From Welwitschia mirabilis (Eukaryota > Gnetophyta > Gnetopsida > Welwitschiales), in assembly GCA_051453625.1 (NCBI GenBank), contig JBOZIK010000001.1, positions 7,412,687 through 7,476,686 on the forward strand: 64,000 nt of DNA, written 5' to 3'. The stretch's first letter is position 1, and each line of letters starts with the position of its first letter. Below the pieces are notes generated by a model. The model was not told the DNA's origin. It ran no database searches and saw only the letters and a program-made list of their open reading frames with translations. Position numbers and translations under genes: made by a program. Shown one piece after another: positions 23,936-36,300 of the stretch.

Positions 23936-24535
23936 TTAATGAGAAAACATCAACCCCTCTTGATTATGGTTATGTTCATCTTCATACTTATTATCATTAA
24001 CATGAACTTCTTCATTAGTCCTTCTTTCAGGAATACTAGGGTCACTTACATCATTATTTCTATGAGGAGTAGCTTGAAACCATGCCTTTTCAAAGGGATC
24101 ATTGCTCTTTAGCATGCCTAATGAGGATCTAATAAAAATCCTCTCAAAATCATTATATTTTCTTGTATTACTATTATCTTCATTAATATTTACATCATCT
24201 TTACATTCATAAACTCCATCCAAAATCTTCCAAATTCTATAAGTAGAGAAATATTTCATTTCTTTATAGAACTCACCATTCATGTTCATACACTTTGCTA
24301 TGATTTATTTTGTCAAATTTTGCTCCATTAATAACATTTTTCTAAAGCTTACTTCATCATCATCTCAAGGTATTTTAAGTTTATGAATTTGGATACACAA
24401 CCACAAACCTTTACTTTTGAAGTAAAACTCCACTCTATAGTTTTACACATCATAATATTTTCCATCAAACTTGGATAGAAATAACTCCATCTCATCTTAT
24501 TCCCACCAACTTGCAAGTTGTTGTTTTTTATTTTA
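23936..24535 (-). pseudogene. Element C Copia gag remnant
   Basis: Gag would form the particle. On the minus strand just after the primer site comes LSKFDGKYYDVxNYRVEFY, then FKSKGLWLCIQ and DDDEVSFRKMLLMEQN. This follows the Copia gag N-terminal pattern FxGxNYxxWKxxMExYLKSxxLW...DDxxALxxI. A separate 117-codon open frame (24289-23936) continues with STYRIWKILDGVYE, equivalent to SAKEAWDxLxxxYE of the UBN2 region. It then becomes an acidic, Asn/His-rich tail with no zinc knuckle. The 117-codon frame without a stop is unusually long for this window, so this part is less decayed than most. Its C-terminus is not recognised. Confidence 0.65.
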
Positions 24536-24545
24536 TCATACTATA

Positions 24546-24558
24546 GGCTTTAATACCA
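24546..24558 (-). other. Primer-binding site of element C (Met-tRNA type)
   Basis: The minus strand reads TGGTATTAAAGCC two bases inside the LTR edge. It differs from the standard TGGTATCAGAGCC at two positions, one C-to-T and one G-to-A. It fixes the orientation and the boundary of the right LTR. Confidence 0.7.
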
Positions 24559-24560
24559 AT

Positions 24561-25054
24561 TAAAGAATTTAGATAGGCCTAAACAACCATAAGGATCTTT
24601 TGAATACTAGGTCTAAGAGAAAAAATATAAATAATAATAAATTATAATAATACTCTTACTAATAAAATAATAATATTAAATAATCATATTTATATGTAAT
24701 AACTTTAAGACATTTCTTCACTAGAACTAATGATGCTTTCGCAAGATCTTATGCAACACACAAAGGAATACCTTTTGATAAGCTCTTACTCTAAGAAACA
24801 AGAGACGATTTTCTAAACCTTACTCCAATCATTTCATCTTGCTTTCCTCACGTCTCACAATTATCCAAAATGATTGATTGATTTCCTCTTTTAAAGCCTA
24901 TGATTTTTCATAAGGGATATGATTTTTAGGTTAATTGGGTTTTTTTTCCTTTTTTGCGTAGTAATGATTTTAATTAAATAATACATGTAATATATACTAT
25001 ATAAAATAATCATATGAAATGTGGTTATAAAGTAACTCAATTAATATTTTAACA
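24561..25054 (-). repeat. Element C 5-prime LTR
   Basis: About 494 bp partner of 22031-22483, ending next to the primer site at 24558. The outer end (from about 25013) is repeated after the 100-N gap at 25400, because the contig there restarts at the equivalent of 25013. Confidence 0.65.
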
Positions 25055-26470
25055 TATGAAACATGACAACAAGATGAGGTAAATGTTTCAATGTATCATA
25101 AGATAAATAGTGTCAGAAAACTTAAGAAAACTCTTAAGCAAAACTAATTATATGAAAATAAAAAATAGAAAGGAAAATGCAATTATGTCAAAGAAAGCAA
25201 GAGAGACCTCAATGAAAAAAAACTGATTATTTGCAAGGGGCATCATTTCCTAATGTATTAATCAATGATACTCAAGCACTTGATTAAGATAAAGAAAGTT
25301 GAATCATGAACACCAATGGTGAAGATGGCATTGATCTAAACATTTTAAAATAAAGAAAAGATCCTCCATAGAGAGTAAGGAGGTAAGATTTGTTCTTTTN
25401 NNNNNNNNNNNNNNNNNNNNNNNNNNNNNNNNNNNNNNNNNNNNNNNNNNNNNNNNNNNNNNNNNNNNNNNNNNNNNNNNNNNNNNNNNNNNNNNNNNNT
25501 ATGAAATGTGGTTATAAAGTAACTCAATTAATATTTTGACATATGAAAAATGACAAGAAGATGAGGTAAATGTTTCAAGGTATCATAAGATAAATAGTGT
25601 AGGAGAACTTAAGAAAACTCTTAAGCAAAACTAGTTATATGAAAATAAAAAATAGAAAGGAAAATGCAATTATGTCAAAGAAAGCAAAAGAGAGACCTCA
25701 ATGAAAAAAAACTGATGATTTGCAAGGGGCATCATTTCCTAGTGTACTAAGTAATGATGCTCAAGCACTTGATTAAGGTAAAGAAAGTTGAATCATGAAC
25801 ACTAAAGGTGAAGATGGCATTGATCTAAACATTTTAAAATAAAGCGAAGATCCTCCATAGAGAGTAAGGAGGTAAGATTTGTTCTTTTACTTATTTATAG
25901 CCTCTCATTTTTTAATCATATTATAGTTAAAATTTCTAATTTTATTATATCACAACTAGGGTTTTCATCTATAGCAAGTTAAAAAAGCGATATGTAGTTA
26001 TTTTTCAAATCCCAAATATCATTACACCTTATGTTATTTTACTATCATAAATATGTCATTTCAATGTGTCATATGTGGTGAAGTGTCATTTTCATTTCAA
26101 ACATTTTAATGCTGAAATTTGTTAATAAAGTCTTAAATTTTAAATCTTTCACAAGAAATGATACTCATGTTTTAATTCTTTCTTTTCCAAAAGGACACTT
26201 GTTTCTAGGGTTAAAACGTTTTCTAGTTTTCTTATTTTCAAAAGTACAGATGTTACTATAAAAGAAGACATCCCCATTTGTAATGGTCATAATAAAGAGT
26301 TGAAATTATAAATGAAGTTTTAGTTTTCATGTAAAATGGCGTAAATAAGAAAATCATGAATTGCAATAAAAGGTTAAGAAAGGAGATTAAAAATATTATT
26401 ACAAAGGTAAGAAAGAAAGTATAGGAATCAAAATCAAAGAGAAAAAAGATAACAGGGGGCTCTTCTAAAG
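25055..26470. other. No gene recognised; redundant gap flank
   Basis: 25500-25888 repeats 25013-25399 almost base for base around the 100-N gap, an unmerged contig overlap. The rest is AT-rich with no protein motif. The missing 5-prime part of element F would be expected here if C is nested in F, but I could not find it. Confidence 0.45.
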
Positions 26471-26960
26471 ATAAAACTATTGGGATTCATATTAAAAGGC
26501 GCCCGTGTAAAGCAAAAATGGAAAATCAAAAAGAGAGGCTTAAAAATACTATACAATTAAAACAAGTTCACTTGATTAATCTATCAAGCATCAAATAAAT
26601 ACTAAATTACATGACATGAATAGAAGATACAATTACGTCCAAGATCAATTGCCATAAAGGTGTAATCTTGGACACCCCAAAGGGAGGGTTACAAGATCAA
26701 GCCCTTGCATTGATAGGGGTGTCTAATTTTCATGGGCACAAGTGCTACTGAGAATTTGTGTGACACACACTAATCTACCTAGATTACCCTCTAAAATAAT
26801 GGAAGATACAATTAACTCTATGAAAAGAGGATCATTTTCCAATAAACAGGAAGAAACTCCTAATACTCAAAATAAAATAAACTAAATTAGTATTTGAACA
26901 TTTTCATTATACTACTTATTTAAAACAAATAAGATGTATAATTAAAATATTTTTTAAAAC
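26471..26960. repeat. Direct repeat, copy 1 (possible LTR)
   Basis: The segment starting GGGATTCATATTAAAAGG near 26479 aligns with 28989 onward. Shared blocks are AGATACAATTAACTCTATGAAAAGAGGA and ATTAGTATTTGAACATTTTCATTATACTAC followed by TATTTAAAACAAAT. The pair flanks a Copia gag relic, which suggests old LTRs. No primer site or clean TG/CA ends were found. Confidence 0.4.
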
Positions 26961-27469
26961 CCCTATTAATGTCAAGGCTAGAGCTTGTAGCCATTTTGAC
27001 ATGCACTTAAAGCACTACTTTGATGAAGCATCAAGCTAGGATAGCATTAATCTAGTAGAGCATAAGACTAAATGAGTAGCCTAAAGCTAAAACATTGTAC
27101 AAAGTAGATTGAAAACTAAGTTGCCAAGAAACTAAGTTGAAAGAAGGATTGAATTTGTACTAAGAAACAACACATAAGATCCCATCTAGTTTAATTAAAT
27201 AATCTTGCATTTTGTCTTTCTTATACTGGGTTTGATTGATTTTTTCCACAAACTAAGTTCATTTTATTTTCCCATCAAGTATACATTAACAATGGAAGTG
27301 ATAGTTTATTGCTTTATATCCTTTCCTTTTATAGTAGTAACATATTTTAGCCTCTTTTCTCATAAAGAAATACCATTTTCTTTGTTTTTAAAAAATAATG
27401 CATTTAAACTTTCTTCATAATACAATTTTTATATGCATTAATTAGAGTGGAGAATTATTGCTTTGTTTA

Positions 27470-28000
27470 AAAAAAGAGAGTGATGTTTTCTTAAAAGTAA
27501 ACAAAATGTGATCAAACTTCAAGGAACAACTAGTTAGAAAAATAGCCTTAGTATATTAATCATAAATTTTGGTCTTTATAGTGGTAAATTAAATCATAAA
27601 ATGTTCATCCATTCAAGTACTTCATGTTTGAGATCAACTTTGGCTTTTTCTTCATTTATTTCAAACAATTTGATAAAAGAGTTCTAAATTTCCTTAGATG
27701 ATTTAGTTAGATCAATGTGATGTGGACATGTACTTTTTAACCTAAGCCTGAAGATTAAAGTGGTATATTAACTTAGTTGATCCCTTTTTATTATTTTTCT
27801 TACATCACTTGGCATTTTAGAATTTTCTTTAATGATTTGTATAACATTTATTAGAATCGACTACATCTATACTTATCATGTATCTAAATATCGAACATTA
27901 AACTTTTTATATCATTTCCCATTTATCCTTTCAATTTAGCCCTATTTATAAATGATAATTTACATTAGTAAATAAGATTAAAGGTTTAATATAACTTGTC
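27470..28000 (-). pseudogene. Copia-like gag fragment
   Basis: The minus strand reads KSSKEIxNSFIKLFEINEEKAKVDLKHEVLEWM near 27700-27610. This matches the Copia gag UBN2 core (SAKEAWDxLxxLYExxxxAKVxxLxxxLExM). A broken upstream part to about 28000 fits the N-terminal half loosely. Direct repeats at 26471 and 28985 bracket it, so it may be the remnant of a small Copia element. The ORF on the other strand at 27205-27420 is not meaningful. Confidence 0.45.
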
Positions 28001-28984
28001 TTAACATTATTCTTCCATATCCACTAGAAAATAAATGTTTTATTATTTTAACTTAATATATTAGTTTAAAGAAGAAAATCCAAATATAAAATTGTTGCAT
28101 AGTAAATGCAACGACAAGATATTTACAAAGGTCCATATAACAAAAGAAAGAATGAGCTCATGAAATGAAAAATATATTATATTCTAATCATAAGAGAGGT
28201 TAAATCAGGTGATGAATGTGTAATCACAAAAGTTTTTCAACAAGGAGGATGATATTGTAGTTGCTATTAATAAATCCCATGAAGAAATAATTTGATTACA
28301 AACTATTATAAGAATTGACAATTATTGATGAAGATTGTAGCTCGGATGTTTGAAGAAGTAGTATTATAATGTGTTCCTTAGGAGTAATATTGTGAAATTC
28401 TAAAAAACTAAAGCTCAAAGCATGCAAAGCAAAACATTATAGCACATAATGCGTAATGTTATAATAAGTTGGTAATTAATACAATGTGCATTAGTCTAGC
28501 AATAACTTTAACAATGTAGCCCATGAAATAATTTCTCTAGTGGTATAATGTGGACAAGGCATTGTATTCTTTTTTTAAAGCCTTCAAATATGCTTGTTAG
28601 TACTAAGAGTTATAAATCACAAATCAAAATTGTTAGAGAAATGAATTGATGAAATGAAACCTAGATTTAAATAAGTCATATAGAAATATAATTAGTGGAA
28701 GTGGATAAAGGAAGAATTTTCTAAATTGGATGGTAGAAATGGAATGTTATATAAACGTATGTAGAGTTAATTAGCATGATTAAGAGGAATTATTATAGAG
28801 TATTGAAGCTATCGAGAACATGAACAAATTTGATTTCCTAAAAAAAAAAAATCATTTTCCAAAATATTAAGAAGCATTAATTTATTATGGTAGAAAATAC
28901 AAGCATGAGCTATATTCAAGAAGCATGTACAAGAAATATAAGGATAACTATAATGCTAATAACTTAGAAAAGACTTTACATTAG

Positions 28985-29310
28985 TTATTGAGATTCATAT
29001 TTCAAGGTACAGGCATGAAGTAAGTGTGAAACAAATGAAAATAGAGAGCTCAAAATATTAGACAACTAAAAGAAGCTTTATAGGTTCATTCATAAAACAT
29101 CTAATAAAATTTACATTACATTCCATAAATAGGAGATAGAATTAACTCCACAAAAAGAGGACATTTTTAAAGGACAAAATAATAATTAAATTAACCACAA
29201 AATTAAATAAAACAAGCTAAATTGATATGTGGGTAGTTCTATTATACCACATATTTAAAACAAATTAGATATCTAAGTAAAATAGATAAATGCATCAATA
29301 AAGGGTGCAT
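28985..29310. repeat. Direct repeat, copy 2 (possible LTR)
   Basis: Partner of 26471-26960. It matches GAGATTCATATTTCAAGG, GGAGATAGAATTAACTCCAC and ATTATACCACATATTTAAAACAAAT. It is shorter than copy 1 because the middle part is missing. Confidence 0.4.
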
Positions 29311-31610
29311 GTTTAAGAAGTTAAGATCAAATGTTGACAACACAGGTTAGAAAGACTTATTAGGTTATTGACTTGTATAAACTATTAAGGATTTTTTTAA
29401 GAAATGACATGAAATGTTGGCATAATGCTAAGTGTAAGGATATGTGGTTAAGATACATTGTTATTTTACTAACTCTAAATTGAAATAAGAGGCTTTTTCT
29501 AGAAACTTCATGAAATATACAAGATTTAAAATCTTCATAAAGGATAAGAAGCTTATAACAAAGGTAAGGTAAAAGTTCTAGAAGCTTCATTGGATGTTAA
29601 AATTAGTTGAGTCATTTCAAGATTATTTCTCTCTTTAGCTACTTAATTTTAAAGTTCTTTTCCTTTTTGACTTTCTAAGATTTATTTCTTCCATAACTAT
29701 TGCTCTTTAGTTGTTATTTATAATTATATTTAATGCCAAAAATATTTAGCTACTATTTTTAATTACTACTAATAACATTATTGTTGGTTGTGCCAAAACG
29801 TTTAGATGAAACTTTGGTATTATAAACTAATTTGATTTCATTTTAATATTATCCTAATTAATGTAAAATCTAATCATTATGTATATTGATTTAAATTTAA
29901 CAAAAATTGATTTAAATGCACAAAAGGACTAATGTAAATTCTAAGAAAGAGATATTATTGATTACATAATATTTACTTTATAAAAAAGTAAAGAAATGTA
30001 GTTGAATTTCTTAAAGAGTGTGAAAATTATCATGCCATGGATCTTTGTTTGACATGTAGAAGCAATATGAAGAAAGAAAAGTATGAAAATAGGGTTAAGG
30101 GTTTAGATTCATTTTGAAGTTTTTTTTTTTAATATTAGAAATTCTAGAATAAGTACTTAGATGCAAAAATCAAAGCTATCTTTAAAGTAAATCATACTAT
30201 TTACCTATGATTAGTGTTAAAACATTTTAATGGATCCACCAATTTGGAAAATCATTTAGTTAAAGGGGGTTGTAAATTTGCATAATTATCATTGGGATTT
30301 ACATGTTGTCATTATTCATATAGAGCATCATAAAATTGGAGATTAAGGAAAAATAATGTAGATGAGAATCAAAACCTAGGAAAAGAAGGTATAATAAATG
30401 TAAAAAGTGAGGTGCACAATGAATTCTTAGAGGAGTACAACATGGATGTAACAACTTGTTCTTATTAATTTTAAAAGATAAGAATGCTCAAACTCTAATT
30501 AATGTAATTTACAATTATATTAAACATGAAATGAAAGTGTAAACTAATCTTTTAAAAGGTTAGAATTTAGAGCACCTACTGTAGCTTTAATTCAAGGATA
30601 ACATTATTAATAATTTCCTTCACTTTAAACATCCAGAAATAAGAATGTACATTCATTTGATTGAAGGAATTCAAAATCCACATGGAAATAATTGCCAAGG
30701 TTATATTTGTGTAAATTATTTTTGGCATCAAAAATTTGAACAAAGAAAGAGAAATGCATTCCTAATGTTTACAAATCATATTACTTTGTACATAAAAGAT
30801 TTAATATATTTTAAGTAAATTGTAATTCATAATTTTTTTGTAAATTTCTATAATGAATACAAACAAAATGTTACATTATTTTAGAATCATAAAAGAATAG
30901 ATAAGAAAAGGTTGATCTCTAACCTTGTATTTTTAGGCTTCTAAAGAACTTCCTAGTATTTTACTCAAGCCAAATCATGGGTAGTATTAGTAGAAGAATC
31001 CAATCACAATATTTAAATCTTATTTTATGTTTTATACTTCTAGATTCAACAATGTCAATTTAAAAAACAATTAAGCTTAATAATGAAAAGGATAACATTA
31101 CAAATTTTGGTAAAAATGGTACGGAGGGAGAAATTAGATTAACAAAGTTAAGGAATTACTTTCTTTACCTAATAAAGGAAAAGAAATTATTTTATTTACC
31201 TGATAAAGGGGAAGCACTAATATAGAATAATGTTGATCTCCTATTAAGGGAAAGATTTACAAGTATTTCAAGTACAAAGGGCATGAAAATTTTGAAAATT
31301 ATGTTCCAATTAGTATTATTCGTAATAGAATAACTAAGGACCATAAATTAAAATCATTAGAATTTCTCTTTAAGTAATAAGAATATTATATGAGATATTA
31401 GTAGAAAATGTTAACTTAAAGTTCTTATAGGGATGTCTAATCCAACATATAAACATACTAAATTCTCCTTTACATATCATTTCATTTTATGTTGTTTGAT
31501 TTAACACATGAATTTAAAAGCATCTTAAGAAACAAAACTCCCTAGTATCATGAGGCATGGTAAATGGTAAAAGAAATTGAGATTGAGTTATCAGATGTAG
31601 ATGACATGGG
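29311..31610. other. No gene recognised
   Basis: Gap-free AT-rich sequence with only short frames. I see no repeat pair or protein motif that I can defend. Confidence 0.5.
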
Positions 31611-32090
31611 TGTTAGAACTATGCTAGAAAGAGGTTTGGCAGTTAAGGACTAACTGAGTTCATAAATTGAAAAATAGGTTTTATAAACTATGCTAGAAAG
31701 AGGTTTAGACATAATTTTTTATCATAAAACTAAAAAAGACTAATTAAGTTAGTGTGCTATTTTATTGATTAGGATAGTTAATGGTGTTTATTCCTTATTA
31801 ATAAAATAGTGTCATAATGATAATTTTATTTTTAGTTCATATATTTTATTCATATGTGACATTATAGTTCCAGTTAGTTACAACTATAGTTCATGGTATT
31901 CTGTTCACAAGTGTAGCACTAGATGTAACTAAAATTATGTATAAATATAACATCTACTAATCCTTTCTGAATCCTTTTAGCAAGATTGTAAAAAGTTCAA
32001 AAATGACAATAAGCCTTTTTTCCCTTGGAAGATATATACAAAGGCTTCCCTTGTAATATCAATATCATTCATAAATATTTCATATTTTGT
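31611..32090 (+). repeat. Copia-style solo LTR candidate
   Basis: Begins TGTTAGAACTATGC. It contains GTTAGTTACAACTATAGTTC and TATAAATATAAC (about 31941) in a TATA-box-like position, and closes near CATTCATAAATATTTCATA. A two-unit tandem (about 69 bases) opens it: AACTATGCTAGAAAGAGGTTT at about 31619 and 31686. A weak TTAGTATCTAG follows near 32090, where a primer site would lie. No partner LTR was found, so this is a composition- and layout-based call. Confidence 0.35.
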
Positions 32091-32739
32091 TAGTATCTAG
32101 TTAGAATTTTTAATAATATAAATGTAGTTTTTGAAAGGAACCTTGTTTCTGTTTATTCTTAGAATGCTATTTTACCTTATTCATATGCTAAAAAGTATAA
32201 AAAATGCTAGTATTATTTGAAAAGTTGATATTTTCTTTAGCCTTGCTCCTAATGTATAGACCAAATAGGTCTCTAGAATACTTTGGAATTTGAAAATAAG
32301 TCTAAAAAACTTTATAATTATAATTATTATGAAAATTATTATAAGTGCTTTGGGTTTATGGGGATAGTTACATAAAAGATAAAAAGAGAATATAGGAACT
32401 ACCAAAAGAAAACTTAAAGCATTATTTTACTAAGAAGGGATGATTTTAATTTTCTAACTCTAAAGGCATAAAAAGGTATAAAAAAGTCATCATGGGTTTT
32501 TCTCCTAATGTGGCTTAAAGAAGGGTGAACCTATAAAGGAGCATCTTCCATTTAAAGATTAGGAGATCAAAGCCAAAGGAGTTGTAACAAATAGTAAGCC
32601 TTCAATAACATCGTTTTTAAATGATCATAAATGTGAAATTAAATAGGTCAACTAATATTAGTTTTCTTCTAGGTATCAAAAGGAAAAGATATAGCAATAT
32701 TCTATTTCCTAAAGTGGAAGTCACATCTATGTTTTTAAA

Positions 32740-33060
32740 TGAACTACCAGTGGTCTTCCCAATAAAAGCATAGAGATGACTAACTTAGGGCTAATCTTAA
32801 GAAAACATTCTCTAAATTAGTAGGAATAGATAATAGAACATAAGAAACCCAACTCCATGTACTCTGGATAACTAGATAATGTAGAAAAATATGCAACAAC
32901 TCATCCTTCTAATCACACAATGGACAAACTACAATATCCCTAGATGACACAAATAATCCTCAATAGGAAGCCCTTGAAACATTAAATACTAAAGAAGGTT
33001 CTTAATCTTTGGAAGGGTTAGGAGATTTAAATTTAATTCAAGGAAGAAATCCACTAGTGA
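32740..33060 (-). pseudogene. LINE zinc-finger (zf-RVT) fragment
   Basis: Minus strand, 33055-32990: ELNLNLLTLPKIKNLL, then GLPIEDYL and HLGIL. After a one-frame shift comes CPLCDxKDELLHIFLHYL, then TWSWVS. This is the PKIKxFLWR...LPTxDxLxxRG...CPxCxxxxExxxHxFxHC pattern of the zf-RVT domain at the end of plant L1 ORF2. The final cysteine reads Tyr (a G-to-A type change). It is a minus-strand relic distinct from the plus-strand LINE at 46-52 kb. It stops about 240 bases short of element D. Confidence 0.65.
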
Positions 33061-33300
33061 AATGGTTTTTAAACTTCTTATTTCTAGCTATAGATAGAGT
33101 TAACATCAATACCACTTACTAAAAATTATAAGTTGTAGCTAATTAAAAAGGAATCATAGGTGAGTAATATTTATAAAATAATTTTTCTATATGTAGAGAA
33201 TGATCATAAGAGATTTAACATGCATGATGTAAAAACTGATGAATCTTAAGAAAATATTATTGTATCCTAGTAAACTTCCTACAAATCAATGAAACATTAT

Positions 33301-36269
33301 TGTCATGTCTAGATTTTTAAAGGTCTAAAGATTTAGTTTAAATAATTAAATAAAAACTAAATAAAAATATTTTTATATTGTAGGACATACTAAGCTGATC
33401 TAATTTCTAGATTCTTTACTTATTAGCATATTATTATTATTTAAGATACAATTATTTACTTTATTAATAAAACTTCTTGTGTTACAAGTATTAGTTTAAA
33501 TAACTTTTTCTTGTAATTTCTATAATTAATAATATCATTTTGTAGTCTTTTATTATTTATTTAATGATATAATTTTTATGGCTAAATTAGTGGTTATACA
33601 AATATTATTTTATTTATTTTTCTAATTATTGCATTTTCTTTTATTACTGATTCATATGTACTCATTATGGAAAAATATTTATATGGGAAAATGTTATCCT
33701 AATGTACTATTGAAATTACTTGCTAAATGTCTTATCTTTATTTATTAAATCAAATTAATTGTTATTTAGTCTCTTTTTCTTAATACTTATAAGTAGTGAC
33801 ATGTTTTTAATTTTTTTTGCATTTTTCTTTAGATGACTTATTTAAGTAAATACTAATGATTCATTATCATTTTTAAAAATAGTAAGATGCCATGTGACTA
33901 AGCTTATCTTCTTTATACTTATTTTGAAAAATGCTAAGACCTCTTGGATTATGTAACTTATGTATTAATGATGAAGGCATCTTTTTAATAATTATTAATT
34001 ACTCATTACTGGAAAAATATTTTTGGCATGTTAAGCATTTACTATTATCATGGTGAAATATTAAATGTATGTAGTAGTCAGACAAAGTAATGATTAGGGA
34101 ATCACAACTATTTTTCCCAAAGATAATAGTGGCTTATGTATCCCTTTGTATAATCTATTATATTTTGTCTTCTCATTATAAATAGGATTCTATTTCTTTT
34201 AGTCTTGTTATTTGGAATGTCTTCTACACTTGAATGTTGATCATCTTGTACCTTGAAGCTTTTAAAATTTTGGAATCTTGTCAATTGTGAAGTTTTTAGA
34301 GCTTTGGAATAGCAACTTTAAAGCTTGGAAAACTTCATGTTAAATCATGGGTAGGGTCCCAGAGAATATATCTTATACCATTAAGAAATTTCTTGTATTT
34401 TTTATATAGTTTTAGTATTGTATTACAAATGAGGTATGATTAGATTGTATTCTTACATCTTTTATATGTTTTAGGATTTTCCTTACAAACTTGTATAATC
34501 ATGNNNNTTCTTACATACTTTACATGACTCTATTAAATTCTTTCTCTCTTCTTCTATAATCTAGTCTTTCTTTTAAATGAGTTTTATATTTGTCCTTCAT
34601 TTACATAACCGATAGTGCTTGTTAATTTTATTGCTCACTTTTGGATTTCGTTTCATGACTGTCTAGTATAATCTTAAGTATTTCTTGAATCTCCTATATC
34701 ATCCTAAATATTTCTTGAATACCTTGTATGGTCCTAAGGTTTTTCATCCTTTTGTGATCTNNNNNNNNNNNNNNNNNNNNNNNNNNNNNNNNNNNNNNNN
34801 NNNNNNNNNNNNNNNNNNNNNNNNNNNNNNNNNNNNNNNNNNNNNNNNNNNNNNNNNNNNNNNNNNNNNNNNNNNNNNNNNNNNNNNNNNNNNNNNNNNN
34901 NNNNNNNNNNNNNNNNNAGTGAAAAAATATTACATTGTTAGATTGCTTTGTAAAATATTTTGATACTTGAAAAGATAATCCATGAAAATAAATCTTATTC
35001 TTTCTTGTGACATCTTTATAACTTCAAATATTCTTATGGAAATGAGAGTTCCACAGATTATCAAATAAGATAGTTGAATATGGAAACCCATAAATTATTG
35101 AATGATGAACTAGGTTTCACAAATACATAAATCATGAAATGAGACAGTGGAAAACTAAAAACAAAACCACAAATCACTAGACAAGGAAGTGATAATATAA
35201 AAATAACACCCTAGATTGCTAAGTAAGGCAGTGATATTCATGATCCAAAGATCATCAAATGAGGCAGTGGACCAATAAAATTAAAAGGTAGTGGTAAATT
35301 ATATATAAAACTGGTTAATATCATTCCATTTCCATGAAATCTAATTCTTGATAATTTTGAAATCTTTCTTCTTATCTCATCTTAATATATCTTATAACTT
35401 GAGGTTCTTACTGCCTTAATCTTTACCTTAATTAGACCATACTGGGAATTGTAATGATTCATTATTCTCACTTCATACTCTTTTATGTTAAACAAGTGAT
35501 AAATTGCTGCATAGTAAAAGTTGAGATCTTGTCGATGAGGGCATATGAAAATGAAATATTTATTATCTAGATTATACTTGAAAAATATTAATTATAGTCA
35601 TTTTTTCACTATTATAACTTATGATATTTTTATGTCATATGGTTAAATTTTTATTTCCAAAAATTAACAATTATTTATCTATAATAGACTTGTAAGCATA
35701 GTATCTTTAATATGTTAAATTTTTTTATTTCTTAAACTTGTAGTTTTGATTTTGATTTTAAAATACTCATAGTTGTAGCTTTACTTGAAGCTTTATTTTA
35801 ATAAGACTTAGCTAGCATGTATTGTCTTTCTATTTTAAATATACCTTTCTTATAGGAATTGATCTTTTAATGTCTTTAATTTTAATTTAGTAATAATATC
35901 TATAATTCAATCCTTCATTTAAAGATTTTATTTTTTCCTCTTATTTTCTTAAAGATCACATATTTTTGAATACTTTCATGGCTAATCTTTTAATCCCTTA
36001 AGCTAGTTCTTTACTTCTACTCTAATCATGGCTAGTCTATTAAATTTTAAGATTATTACCTTGGATCTATTTTTCATTCAAAAAATTAATGTCACTTTGT
36101 ATTCTTAACTAATATTTTATTTCCTCAGATATATGCTTAATTTTTGCTGTAATATTTTAGTTTGATGATTAGAACCCCTTTTCATTATAAATTGGCATAA
36201 GTGATTTAATATCATTTTGGCTTATATTTACACCTTAATAAATATAACAATTGAAGTTTTTAGGTGAAA
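33301..36269 (+). repeat. Element D 5-prime LTR
   Basis: About 2969 bp. Aligns with 40776-44932 from the TGTCAT start through the AATCTTTTAATCCCTTAAGC block (35974) to TTAGGTGAAA. The pol II promoter is suggested by TATAAATAGG at 34177-34186. Inside it, short motifs related to CCTAAATATTTCTTGAAT recur near 34660-34735, and ATCAAATGAGGCAGTGG-like units recur near 35060-35275, each spaced some tens of bases. N gaps: 34504-34507 and 34761-34917. Confidence 0.8.
34177..34186 (+). promoter_or_regulatory. TATA box of element D 5-prime LTR
   Basis: TATAAATAGG, conserved at 41661-41670 in the other LTR and about 880 bases from each LTR start. This is the expected U3/R boundary signal for element transcription. 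Confidence 0.55.
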
Positions 36270-36285
36270 TTTATGGGCTATAAAT

Positions 36286-36300
36286 TTGGGTACTAAAGCC
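36286..36300 (+). other. Degenerate primer-binding site of element D
   Basis: TTGGGTACTAAAGCC resembles TTGGTATCAGAGCC with one inserted G and substitutions. It lies about 16 bases beyond the last clear LTR homology, so the LTR edge or the site is uncertain. Confidence 0.4.

Larger units (their letters stand above)
22031..25054 (-). mobile_element. Element C: Copia-type LTR element carrying a GC-rich insert
   Basis: Two same-direction diverged repeats (22031-22483 and 24561-25054) behave as LTRs. On the minus strand both open TGT and end CTAAATYCTTTAR. Directly inside the right one is a Met-tRNA-type primer site, followed by Copia gag. Beyond gag there is no protease, integrase, RT or RNase H; about 1.4 kb remains before the other LTR, half of it an unusually GC- and CpG-rich block. 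This makes C a non-autonomous element with foreign DNA where pol should be, or an element with a later insertion. It interrupts element F's pol at 22031. No matching 5-bp flanks were seen. Confidence 0.65.

Noticed and set aside
27205-27420. 71-codon hydrophobic frame
   Set aside because: AT-rich frames often give Phe/Leu/Ile-rich peptides; no homology seen and a Copia gag relic lies beside it on the other strand.
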